Shown here piece after piece: positions 1-7,046 of a stretch of 7,994 bases of DNA (within the stretch, counting starts at the first letter, position 1; every line of letters begins with the position of its first letter). Made by a program: the position numbers and the translations under genes. Location: the NCBI GenBank assembly GCA_008081305.1, contig VMCP01000029.1, positions 1 to 7,994 on the forward strand. The letters run 5' to 3'. The notes under the pieces were generated by a model. It did no database searches. It was not told the origin of the DNA and saw only the letters and a program-made list of their open reading frames with translations. The DNA comes from Bacteroidota bacterium (lineage in GTDB: Bacteria; Bacteroidota; Bacteroidia; NS11-12g; UBA955).

Positions 1-1206
1 TAAAAAGTCATCATTCATGTTGATATTCATACCGTATTGGCGATACATTCCCATGTAATATAATTTAGCTTCTTGAATGATCTCTTCTTGCTCTGATTTC
101 AGTTCATTTTCAGCCGCAATTTTATCGATGATCAAACGACGTACTAAGGCATCTCGTTCTTGAGCATATTTTTCGTCGATGTTCTCCGCATTGTATTCTT
201 CGGTTTTTGTGGTGATTAACCAACGCTTAAGGAATTCATCTGGGAGGTCAAACTTATGCTTCTCCATTAGATAGTCACCGATTTCATGGTCTAGCCACAA
301 AGAGGCTTCATTCTCGTAGTACTTCACCAAATTTTCTTGAACACGGCTTCTGTATTCTGCTTCGTCTTTCGGGATTTCTTGTCCTTGGAAAGCTTCTGTA
401 TAATACTCTTCGTTTAACTCTGGTAAAATTCGGGACTTGATTTCTGTCACTTTTACAGAGAATTTATCGGATAAATCAGCTACCGCTTCTTTTGGTACCC
501 CAAGAGAGTTAGTGATAACTGCTTCATTGTTGTTGAATAGTTTACGCACATCGCAGCTCGTTTCGAAATCTTTTCCAATTCCAACAAAAGCTTTTTGAAG
601 CTTTTTATCTTCAATCATAGAAGGAACGAAACTTACCGGCTTTATACCAACACCACCTTCGAGCGGGTTTCCGTCTTCACCTAATTCGGTCACTTCAGCG
701 TATACAATCGCTTCTGCATCAGACTTTTCTGCTTCCTCAAGCTTAGCATGTCTTTTGCGCGCATTGTCGATATCTTCGTCAACTTCTTTGTCGGAAACTT
801 CAATCTTAAACTGCTCTAATTTGTCTTTTTCTTTGATATTCAAATCGAAGGAAGGTGCGAGTCCAATATCAAAAGCGAAGGTGAATTCTTCACTGTTCTC
901 TATGTCTAATGAACTTTCGATTTTCTCGCTTCCGATTGGGTATCCAAGAATATCAAGAGACTCCTCCTTAATGTAATTATTTAGTTTATCCGAAGCCATT
1001 TGCTGGATTTCTTCAGCAATTACGGATTTACCATAGAGCTTCTTAATCATACCTAACGGAGCCTTGCCCGGGCGGAAGCCATTGATATTGGCAGTTTTTT
1101 GGATTTTCTTGATTTGGCTGTCAACCTTTTCTTGGTAATCTTCTTTTACAAGATCCACCACAACGGTGGCTTCTAGTTCGCTGTGTTTTTCTAAACGGAT
1201 GTTCAC
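1..1206 (-). CDS. tig: Trigger factor, ribosome-associated chaperone (3' end beyond window)
   Basis: Trigger factor binds the ribosome at the polypeptide exit tunnel and shields nascent chains in the cytosol. I translated 402 residues on the minus strand with no stop before the window edge; the family is usually about 430-450 residues, so only the C-terminal tip is missing. The N-terminal ribosome-binding domain carries the signature GFRPGK at residues 43-48 (E. coli has GFRKGK). A divergent FKBP-like middle region follows at about 150-245, then the helical chaperone domain, including LPDEFLKRW at about 321-329 as in Bacteroidota homologues. The start is GTG at 1206-1204. The same frame has a TAA a few codons upstream and no ATG in between, and AAAGGA lies about 10 nt upstream as a possible ribosome site. 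A terminator separates it from the upstream tRNA, so it probably has its own promoter, which I could not place. Confidence 0.95.
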   Translation of the reverse strand, partial: MNIRLEKHSELEATVVVDLVKEDYQEKVDSQIKKIQKTANINGFRPGKAPLGMIKKLYGKSVIAEEIQQMASDKLNNYIKEESLDILGYPIGSEKIESSLDIENSEEFTFAFDIGLAPSFDLNIKEKDKLEQFKIEVSDKEVDEDIDNARKRHAKLEEAEKSDAEAIVYAEVTELGEDGNPLEGGVGIKPVSFVPSMIEDKKLQKAFVGIGKDFETSCDVRKLFNNNEAVITNSLGVPKEAVADLSDKFSVKVTEIKSRILPELNEEYYTEAFQGQEIPKDEAEYRSRVQENLVKYYENEASLWLDHEIGDYLMEKHKFDLPDEFLKRWLITTKTEEYNAENIDEKYAQERDALVRRLIIDKIAAENELKSEQEEIIQEAKLYYMGMYRQYGMNINMNDDFL

Positions 1207-1235
1207 GGTTATCGATTCCTTTTATTATTAGATGT

Positions 1236-1264
1236 AAACAAAAAATGGAACATGCGTTCCATTT
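1236..1264 (-). terminator. Rho-independent terminator after tRNA-Leu
   Basis: On the minus strand this is a perfect stem, AAATGGAAC then loop GCAT then GTTCCATTT (arms 1256-1264 and 1243-1251). It runs into TTTTTTGTTT. It begins 11 nt downstream of the tRNA 3' end and sits before the tig start, so it should end the tRNA transcript. On the plus strand no T-run follows the stem, so it looks one-directional. Confidence 0.75.
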
Positions 1265-1274
1265 CCTGTTTTAG

Positions 1275-1356
1275 TGCACGTGGAGGGAGTCGAACCCCCA
1301 CGCCCGAAGGCGCTAGATCCTAAGTCTAGTGCGTCTACCAATTCCGCCACACGTGC
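1275..1356 (-). tRNA. tRNA-Leu, anticodon UAG
   Basis: An 82-nt class II tRNA. The acceptor stem is 7 bp (GCACGTG at 1356-1350 pairing with CACGTGC at 1282-1276) with discriminator A at 1275. The D-arm region contains GGTAGACGC. The anticodon stem is CTAGA/TCTAG around loop CTTAGGA, giving anticodon TAG at 1322-1320, which reads leucine CUA and probably other CUN codons. A long variable arm (GCC-TTCG-GGC core) fits leucine, and the T-loop is GGTTCGACTCC. The 3' CCA is not encoded, because CTA follows the discriminator, so it must be added enzymatically. Confidence 0.97.
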
Positions 1357-1378
1357 ATGTTTGCGGTAAACGAGGGTG

Positions 1379-1386
1379 CAAAAATA
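1379..1386 (-). promoter_or_regulatory. Candidate promoter -7 element for tRNA-Leu
   Basis: The minus strand reads TATTTTTG, an exact match to the Bacteroidota -7 consensus TAnnTTTG, about 22 nt upstream of the mature tRNA 5' end. The expected -33 TTG is not exact: TTTTTC lies at 1410-1405, with 18 nt between. The position suits a short tRNA leader. Such short AT-rich matches also occur by chance, so confidence is moderate. Confidence 0.4.
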
Positions 1387-1413
1387 AGTATATTTTTTAA
1401 TCTTGAAAAAGAA

Positions 1414-3768
1414 TTATTCAATATCCAAAACTTTTACTTGATACCCAATCGTCTTGCGGTTTTTAAGTTTGATTTGAACATCAATGATTTCGTCCTTTGC
1501 AAAGCCTCTGGCTTCAGCTGCCGTGATTTTTGGGTTTATCACTAAGGTTGAATACGGAAGAAAAGGCGATTTCTCTACTTTGGCTTCGGCTTTCACTGTA
1601 GAAAGACTTAGAGACTTAAGAGTGACCGTTGCTCCTTCGAGGCTTTGGTCCATCATGAAACTCCATTTTGAGAACAAGAACATTCTAGGGCAGTATCCCG
1701 CAGGTGGCCAAGAAATAAAGTTCTTCTTGAACCAAGCCGAATCCTTTTTGTTCAATTTCTCTGAGGGCTCAACCATCCAATAAACGGAATTGTTTTCACT
1801 TGCTCCGAAGGCAAATGATCGTGCATTGGGTGCTAGTACATACTGACGATTGTATAATTCATCACTCTTATTGTCTGCCATCAGAACGGTTGCCGCAATA
1901 GCCGGATTTGGGTCTTTTATCATTTGGCTGAATGCTGCCGCTTCAGCAGCATCTTTGGTGTAGCAAATATGTGTTTCTGGAGTAGGCTCCCTAGTGAAAA
2001 CCCCAATTGGGGCATACATAACGGAGGCTTCTTGACATTTCTTACTCCTCCTCGGATTGTATGGGAGTATTCTCTTGTAACCCGCATTCTGACGGAAGTA
2101 ATTGATTCTATCTCCAATCTTTGCTATGGTAGAGTCAGGCATTTTACCCGCGGTGCAACGTTTAGAATATCCATTCCAACCTGTAAATACCTTGGTTTCA
2201 GAACCGTTGGTTTCTGAGAAGATTCTGCTGCCTTTGTATCTAGAATGGAAATCGGCTAAAGCTATTTTCTTATTCAGACTGTCCAAATCGGCATTTTCTG
2301 GAAATTCCTCTGTAAGTAAACGGTAGAAACCCCAAACACTTGCGAGATCATCATAAACCAAAAAGGAATCAATTCCACGGGTTAAGATTTTTTCCTTATC
2401 CAAACGGAATTCGAATTTTTTCTTGGGAAAATCCTCTGCGAGCATCACATTCCAATTAAACAGATAATTCCATGTTACTCCTTGAATGGTGCCGTCTAAC
2501 CACTTTTTGTATAAGTTGTATCGCGCTTTTTTGATGGTTTCATTTTTATCGTAAATGTTAACTGCATGATTTGATAACACATACAGCAACCGCTGACTAA
2601 CAAATGTTGGCGGATTGGAAAGAATGGACTGCAATCCTTCTTCATTCAGTTGAGGTGTTTTGTACGATAACGGGTACCATTTGTAGAAGTAATGTAATAT
2701 CCCCACTGGATTATCCCTCGACATAAAGTGCTTCAAGCATTCGGTAACAAATAAAAATGAGTCTTCCGTGAGAAAAGGGTCCTTTTCGTTAACTGAACCT
2801 GCCTTGGCCAATGCTTTTTTCTCACGATAAAAATCGGCATCCGTTGCTAAGAAAACACTCGAGTCGTTGCGATTGAAAACATAATTCAAACGATGCAAGA
2901 AATATTGGTTCTGCATATTCAAGAAATACGTTCTATTATTCTCGTATTTGAGTCCCTGGTCAATCCATCGTTTGGTTGTGCTGTTAAGGCCGTATAACGC
3001 CGTTTGCTTTTTGATTTTTCTCTCAATTACATCTACCACCGTGCGGGTAAGCTTGTAGTCTTCTGGATACATTTCCAAGCCTATTTCGATATACCCCAAA
3101 GACAGATCTTCCTCGTTGCGGTTTGCGAAATGTTCAGCAAGGTATTGACAAGAAAGTAGGGTGTAAGTCTTCTCAAACTCTTCGAAACTCTTATTCTTGC
3201 TATCATAAACGATAGGCTTGCTACTGTCTTGCCAGTTTTGGTAGCTCCACAGGATTGCCGTATCTAACATTTTGACCCCGTTGCTGGTGTCTCCTTCTTC
3301 GTATTTCGATAAGCCTAATGCTGCATAGGCTAGTGTATCGTTCGAAAGTTTCCAAGCGTCTTCTAAGAATGGTAAGGCTTTACGGTATTGTTTGCGGTAG
3401 TAATATCGGTATCCAATACCAGCATATTCATTCGCAATGCGCTTTAGGATGAAAGTATATTTGTTGGAGATAAAGGTGTCGGGTTGCTTGTTCATTACCC
3501 GGGAAATGGTACGAACCGATTGCTTCATCTCGCGCAGTCGTGCTCTTTCCTCTTCTATCTGCATTGCGCCTTCGAGTTGCGCCCACGCCTTCAGGAAATA
3601 TAGTTCATAAAGCATTTTGTCTTTCTCAAGACCTTTTTCTGCTTTCTTGATGGCTTTTTTATATTTACCATTCTCAATGGCTTCCTTTGCTTGGAGTACG
3701 CTCAACGATTGGGAAAAGCTGTTTCCGAAAGCAAAAAACAGAAGCAATAATGCGTAGATTTTTTTCAT
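1414..3768 (-). CDS. Exported TPR protein with degenerate CAP-like (SCP/PR1) domain and C-terminal Ig-like tail
   Basis: A 784-residue protein of unknown function. A signal peptide covers about residues 1-20 (MKK, Leu/Phe-rich core, ending NSFSQ). TPR-like helical pairs follow at about 24-61 and 122-175, then a long mostly helical region to about 520. Residues 550-700 resemble a CAP domain: INYFRQNAGY near 551-560, H600-I-C602, LYNRQYVLAP at 638-647 where CAP proteins have GHR, and SWPPAGYCP at 686-694 followed by KWSF. Cysteines 538, 578, 602 and 693 could form disulfides outside the cytoplasm. The last 80 residues look like the beta domain that follows some bacterial CAP domains. ATG 3768 is chosen because it starts directly at the signal peptide; a TTG six codons upstream is less likely. 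I see no type IX C-terminal sorting domain, so a periplasmic or outer-membrane-associated location is most likely. The CAP assignment is by eye. Confidence 0.65.
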   Translation of the reverse strand: MKKIYALLLLFFAFGNSFSQSLSVLQAKEAIENGKYKKAIKKAEKGLEKDKMLYELYFLKAWAQLEGAMQIEEERARLREMKQSVRTISRVMNKQPDTFISNKYTFILKRIANEYAGIGYRYYYRKQYRKALPFLEDAWKLSNDTLAYAALGLSKYEEGDTSNGVKMLDTAILWSYQNWQDSSKPIVYDSKNKSFEEFEKTYTLLSCQYLAEHFANRNEEDLSLGYIEIGLEMYPEDYKLTRTVVDVIERKIKKQTALYGLNSTTKRWIDQGLKYENNRTYFLNMQNQYFLHRLNYVFNRNDSSVFLATDADFYREKKALAKAGSVNEKDPFLTEDSFLFVTECLKHFMSRDNPVGILHYFYKWYPLSYKTPQLNEEGLQSILSNPPTFVSQRLLYVLSNHAVNIYDKNETIKKARYNLYKKWLDGTIQGVTWNYLFNWNVMLAEDFPKKKFEFRLDKEKILTRGIDSFLVYDDLASVWGFYRLLTEEFPENADLDSLNKKIALADFHSRYKGSRIFSETNGSETKVFTGWNGYSKRCTAGKMPDSTIAKIGDRINYFRQNAGYKRILPYNPRRSKKCQEASVMYAPIGVFTREPTPETHICYTKDAAEAAAFSQMIKDPNPAIAATVLMADNKSDELYNRQYVLAPNARSFAFGASENNSVYWMVEPSEKLNKKDSAWFKKNFISWPPAGYCPRMFLFSKWSFMMDQSLEGATVTLKSLSLSTVKAEAKVEKSPFLPYSTLVINPKITAAEARGFAKDEIIDVQIKLKNRKTIGYQVKVLDIE

Positions 3769-3858
3769 ACGTATAGTCTTACACAAGTTTAAGCAACACC
3801 TGTGTATTTTACGAGAAATGTTAAAAATTTGGGGAAGGCTTCAGTGTATTCCGATAAA

Positions 3859-4896
3859 TTATCGGATCAGTAAGAAAGAGGTTTGGTCCATCTTGCGATA
3901 GCCATCGTTGCCAATTAATTCAAGTATAGCAATGTACATTCCTTCAATAGCAGGCTCTCCGTTAGCTTGGCCGTCCCAACCTCCGTATAGGTCATCCGTT
4001 TCAAATACTTTTTCGCCCCAACGGTTATAAATCCGTAAATTCATCGTTTTGAAACCCTCCAAATAAGGTTTGTAAATATCATTGGGTGGGGCGTCGTTTG
4101 GTGTAAATGCGTTGGGTAAATAGTATACCGGCGGACAACTATCAATGAGCATAATTTTATCAACCGAAGTGCAGCCGTCTGGGCTTGTTACCGTAACGCG
4201 ATAGGTCCCTGCTTGACTTGCTAAAATACTCGAAGTTGTTTCGCCAAAAGGCGCCCATAAAAAGCTATTGTTTTGATTGTTACCCGCAGAAAGGGTTAAG
4301 GAAATATTCCGACACACAAACCGGTCAGCTCCGAGGTCTACCGTTGGTACGATACCCTTTTTTACCGTGATGGTTTTATCACCAGAAGCACACTTATTAC
4401 CAATGCTTACTTTATAAGTGCCAGGTTGATTAATGTTCAATTGCCTAAGCGTATCTCCAGGGTTTAAGGTTACATCTGGACTGCTCCACATAAAACGGTT
4501 ATAGTCGTAATCGTTTCCTGCGTCTAGGGTAAGTGAAATACTACCAGAACAAATGGTCGTATCGTTCATGGGGATGGGCTCGATGGTTCCATCAATTACC
4601 CGAACATAAGTAGAATTAGTGTCCTTGCTTCCACTGGGGAAGGTACTCACACAGGTAGTTTTAAAAATACCAATCACATCGTATTTGATACTTGGTTCTC
4701 TTAAATTAGATGTAGTAGGCGTGCCGCCTTCAAATGTCCAATCCCACGCGATAGACTCCTCGCTACCTCCTGTATTGAATTCTCGATAATTGATGCTACT
4801 TCCCTTACAAATAATGAGGGAAGGAGTTTGGGCAAATAATGAGGTTTTCATTATCATGATCCCAAAGGCTAGCAGTACAAGGAGGTTCTTTTTCAC
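3859..4896 (-). CDS. Type IX secretion cargo: PKD/Ig-like repeats with CHU_C gliding-motility C-terminal domain
   Basis: A 345-residue secreted protein. A signal peptide comes first (MKKNLLVLL then a hydrophobic core ending SLFAQ). A PKD-like domain lies at about 49-105 (WDWTFEGG, with the Pro and Tyr-x6-Gly pattern of the fold). Two Ig-like repeats follow, each with TLDAG or TLSAG and then QPGTYKVS or QAGTYRVT. The C-terminal domain at about 257-345 has LPNAFTPND, LRIYNRWGEKVFE, GGWDG and EGMYIAIL, which is the gliding-motility-associated/CHU_C type B sorting domain. That family is exported by the type IX system, often helped by a PorP/SprF-like protein; none is visible here. The cargo is probably an adhesin or surface matrix protein with no enzymatic domain. 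GTG 4896 is preferred as start because it gives a normal signal peptide; TTG 4908 lies inside a putative -7 promoter box, and the next in-frame ATG would destroy the signal peptide. Confidence 0.88.
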   Translation of the reverse strand: MKKNLLVLLAFGIMIMKTSLFAQTPSLIICKGSSINYREFNTGGSEESIAWDWTFEGGTPTTSNLREPSIKYDVIGIFKTTCVSTFPSGSKDTNSTYVRVIDGTIEPIPMNDTTICSGSISLTLDAGNDYDYNRFMWSSPDVTLNPGDTLRQLNINQPGTYKVSIGNKCASGDKTITVKKGIVPTVDLGADRFVCRNISLTLSAGNNQNNSFLWAPFGETTSSILASQAGTYRVTVTSPDGCTSVDKIMLIDSCPPVYYLPNAFTPNDAPPNDIYKPYLEGFKTMNLRIYNRWGEKVFETDDLYGGWDGQANGEPAIEGMYIAILELIGNDGYRKMDQTSFLLIR

Positions 4897-4905
4897 GTTG
4901 GAGAA

Positions 4906-4938
4906 CAAAATTATTGAAACGTGTTAATTCTTCCTCAA
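4906..4938 (-). promoter_or_regulatory. Candidate Bacteroidota promoter (TTG-N22-TAATTTTG) of the type IX cargo gene
   Basis: The minus strand has TTG at 4938-4936, 22 nt of spacer, then TAATTTTG at 4913-4906, an exact TAnnTTTG. Spacing is in the range reported for Bacteroidota vegetative promoters. It would place the transcript start only a few nucleotides before GTG 4896, giving an almost leaderless mRNA. That is unusual and is a reason for caution. Confidence 0.35.
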
Positions 4939-5029
4939 AAATGCTGCTTAATCTTCAAAAAATGGCATTTCCCATAGGTTTATTAAATAATGTTAGCATC
5001 TAGCGCTCGTTTTTCGGTAAGGTTAATGA

Positions 5030-6247
5030 TTACATTTTTCTGTTTGCCAATAGCATGGGGGCGCTTCCATCAAAAGGGTTGCCCATTCTTCCCAAGGTTC
5101 TTGCATCCATTCCGTTGGCCCTGCGAATAGCCGAGTCACCAAATCGATTTCTAAGGACGTCCATTGCTTGGTAAAGATTGATGAGTTCTTCGCTATCCTC
5201 AAATAAATTCATCTGCTGGCCACCGCTAACCAAGTGACTGTAGCGTACACCTACCAAACGAATGAGTTGTCTTCGCTGGTATAGTTTTTCAAATAGGTCA
5301 AGTGTTTTTGCTATTAAAATATGGTCAGAACTAGTGTAGGGTATTTTGGCTTGGCTGGAATACGTATTAAAATCGCTGTAACGGATTTTAACCGTCACAC
5401 AGGCGCAAAGCTTATGTCCTTTGCGGAGTTGATAGGCTAAATTTTCAGCCATAGCACTGAGTAAATTCCGCAACTTAACTACATCAATGGTATCGTTTTC
5501 AAATGTTCGTTCTGTGCTGATACTTTTCCTCTCCTGATAAGGAATAACGGCGCGATGATCAACGCCTTGCGCTTTATCCCATAAGTCGATACCGGGTTTA
5601 TGAAGGGTTCTAAACATGAGGTCTCTGGGGATTTCTTGTAGTGTTTTGATGTATTGAATACCTAAGTTACGCAAGGTTTTATAAGTGGTTCCGCCTACGC
5701 CAGGTAAACTCCGAACCGATAGGGGAGATAAGAAGTTTTTTTCTAATCCTTTCTCCACTTGTCGCTGTCCTGCCGGTTTTGCAACGCCTGTAGCAACCTT
5801 AGATACGGTTTTATTGGTAGAAAGGCCAAAGCTGATGGGGAGCCCGGTTTCTTTTTTTATCCGCTCTTTGATTTCTTGGGATAATTGCCAACTACCAAAA
5901 AAGCGCTCCATTCCAGTTAAGTCAATATAAAATTCGTCGATGCTACTTTTTTCATATAAGGGGACCGCCTCAGCAATAATTTCTGTAACCATATGCGAAT
6001 ACTCGCTGTACTTTTGGGAATCTCCACGTATGAAAACCGCATCCGGACAGAGTATTCGTGCTTGTTTCATGGGCATGGCACTATGCACTCCAAATGATCT
6101 GGCTTCATAGCTGCAGCTAGCAACTACACCTCGTTCACTCAGCCCTCCAATGATGATGGGGCGTTCCTTTAGCGCTGAGTTATAAATGCGCTCAACGCTA
6201 ACAAAAAATGAATCAAGATCCATGTGGGTGATAATTCGCTCGTTCAT
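5030..6247 (-). CDS. dinB: DNA polymerase IV, Y-family translesion polymerase
   Basis: A complete 405-residue Y-family DNA polymerase that inserts nucleotides opposite damaged template bases without proofreading. The N-terminal HMDLDSFFVSVE (residues 8-19) supplies the metal-binding D10 and the aromatic steric-gate region. SIDEFYIDLTG carries the catalytic pair D104-E105. A helix-hairpin-helix-like thumb segment is LPGVGGTTYKTLRNLGI near 180-196. The little-finger domain follows from about 240. QQMNLF at 344-349 is a clear sliding-clamp binding motif. The tail after it (Tyr-Gln-Ala-Met-Asp, then RNRFGDSAIRRA) is the helical extension found in many Bacteroidota and Firmicutes DinB proteins; here it sits after the clamp motif, which in E. 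coli DinB is at the extreme C terminus. All key residues are present, so it should be active. ATG 6247 fits the family N-terminus. It is transcribed away from the photolyase-like operon, and an inverted repeat lies just upstream. Confidence 0.96.
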   Translation of the reverse strand: MNERIITHMDLDSFFVSVERIYNSALKERPIIIGGLSERGVVASCSYEARSFGVHSAMPMKQARILCPDAVFIRGDSQKYSEYSHMVTEIIAEAVPLYEKSSIDEFYIDLTGMERFFGSWQLSQEIKERIKKETGLPISFGLSTNKTVSKVATGVAKPAGQRQVEKGLEKNFLSPLSVRSLPGVGGTTYKTLRNLGIQYIKTLQEIPRDLMFRTLHKPGIDLWDKAQGVDHRAVIPYQERKSISTERTFENDTIDVVKLRNLLSAMAENLAYQLRKGHKLCACVTVKIRYSDFNTYSSQAKIPYTSSDHILIAKTLDLFEKLYQRRQLIRLVGVRYSHLVSGGQQMNLFEDSEELINLYQAMDVLRNRFGDSAIRRANGMDARTLGRMGNPFDGSAPMLLANRKM

Positions 6248-6258
6248 AATGATAAAAA

Positions 6259-6280
6259 TATTAACAATTATTCGTTAATA
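6259..6280. promoter_or_regulatory. Inverted repeat in the dinB/SDR divergent intergenic region, possible operator
   Basis: Perfect 7-bp arms TATTAAC and GTTAATA flank an 8-nt centre. The element begins 12 nt upstream of the dinB ATG and ends 70 nt upstream of the SDR start, where a repressor of dinB could bind. Both genes must be controlled from these 102 bases. I found no convincing TTG/TAnnTTTG promoter pair on either strand here. The region is very AT-rich, so a chance palindrome is a real possibility, and I cannot match it to a known LexA box. Confidence 0.3.
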
Positions 6281-6349
6281 ATATAGTCAAAAAATAAGAT
6301 ATATGAAGACTTTTGAAACTCTTTTTCGTATTGTGTGTTTATCATATCA

Positions 6350-7042
6350 ATGAAGAATTACGTCGTTATAGGTGGCTCAACAGGAATTGGTAGAGCCCTG
6401 GTAGAACAACTTTCAACCGATCACCAAGTATGGGCTACATATAATCAAACTCCAATAGAATCTAACGATCGAGTGACATACCACCCACTCGATGTAACAG
6501 CAGAAAATATGGACCTAACTTGGTTGCCAGATCAGATAGACGGATTGGCATACTGCGTTGGTTCAATTGCTTTGAAGCCATTTCATCGAATCAAAGCAGA
6601 GGAGTTTATGCAAGATTATCAAAAGCAAACGGTGGCGGCGATTCAAATTCTACAACAAAGTCTATCGGCATTAAAAGCGTCAGACCAAGCCTCGGTGGTA
6701 TTGTTTTCAACCGTAGCTGTTCAAACGGGATTCCCTTTTCATGCCTTGGTTTCCAGTTCTAAGGGAGCCATTGAAGGATTAACCAAAGCATTGTCTGCAG
6801 AATGGGCACCGAAGATCAGGGTGAATGCCATTGCTCCTTCTATTACCGATACTCCGTTGGCATCAAATTTATTGAGTACTCCAGAAAAAAAGGATGCGAA
6901 TGCCCAAAGGCATCCATTAAAAGCAGTAGGAGAAGCTGAGGATATTGCCAAACTAGCGGCCTTTTTATTAAAGGAAGATTCACGTTGGATAACCGGACAG
7001 GTTCATCATATTGATGGAGGCATCTCAAGCTTGAAGGTATAA
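6350..7042 (+). CDS. Short-chain dehydrogenase/reductase-like protein lacking the catalytic tyrosine
   Basis: A 230-residue Rossmann-fold protein of the classical SDR type, probably cytosolic and NAD(P)-binding. The nucleotide loop is GGSTGIG at residues 8-14 and LDV at 47-49 fits the adenine-binding Asp position. YCVGS at 68-72 replaces the usual NNAG. The Ser-containing strand VVLFSTVAV is at 116-124, K138 lies in SSSKGAIEGL, and the C-terminal segment is ITGQVHHIDGG. In YxxxK the Tyr position, four residues before K138, is V134, with H131 nearby, so the standard proton-donor Tyr is absent. It may use another residue, or act as a nucleotide-binding or reduced-activity protein. ATG 6350 gives the family N-terminus; an in-frame GTG at 6335 would add five unneeded residues. 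It is the first gene of an operon with a flavin reductase-like, a DUF2805 and a photolyase-like gene, which suggests flavin- or light-related work. Substrate unknown. Confidence 0.88.
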   Translation: MKNYVVIGGSTGIGRALVEQLSTDHQVWATYNQTPIESNDRVTYHPLDVTAENMDLTWLPDQIDGLAYCVGSIALKPFHRIKAEEFMQDYQKQTVAAIQILQQSLSALKASDQASVVLFSTVAVQTGFPFHALVSSSKGAIEGLTKALSAEWAPKIRVNAIAPSITDTPLASNLLSTPEKKDANAQRHPLKAVGEAEDIAKLAAFLLKEDSRWITGQVHHIDGGISSLKV

Positions 7043-7046
7043 GTTC

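Noticed and set aside
1484..2326. Several plus-strand open frames of 70-100 codons opposite the TPR/CAP gene
   Set aside because: They lie wholly antisense to a well-supported 784-residue coding region, show no recognisable motifs, and look like by-products of its codon use.
3769..3786. Upstream TTG start adding six residues (MCKTIR) to the TPR/CAP protein
   Set aside because: ATG 3768 begins directly at a normal MKK signal peptide; the extra residues add nothing to it and TTG is the weaker start.
3781..3805. Imperfect inverted repeat ACACAAG-N11-CCTGTGT upstream of the TPR/CAP gene
   Set aside because: Short arms with one mismatch and no match to a known operator or terminator; it is within what chance gives in 8 kb.
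4897..4908. TTG start adding four residues to the type IX cargo protein
   Set aside because: GTG 4896 gives a standard MKKN signal peptide, and the TTG overlaps a likely -7 promoter element.
6310..6340. Possible promoter for the SDR operon (TTGAAAC followed by CGTATTG)
   Set aside because: The spacing between the two boxes is far too short for a vegetative or ECF-type promoter, and neither box matches well.
6335..6349. GTG start adding MFIIS to the SDR-like protein
   Set aside because: ATG 6350 starts right before the first beta strand, as is usual for SDR proteins.
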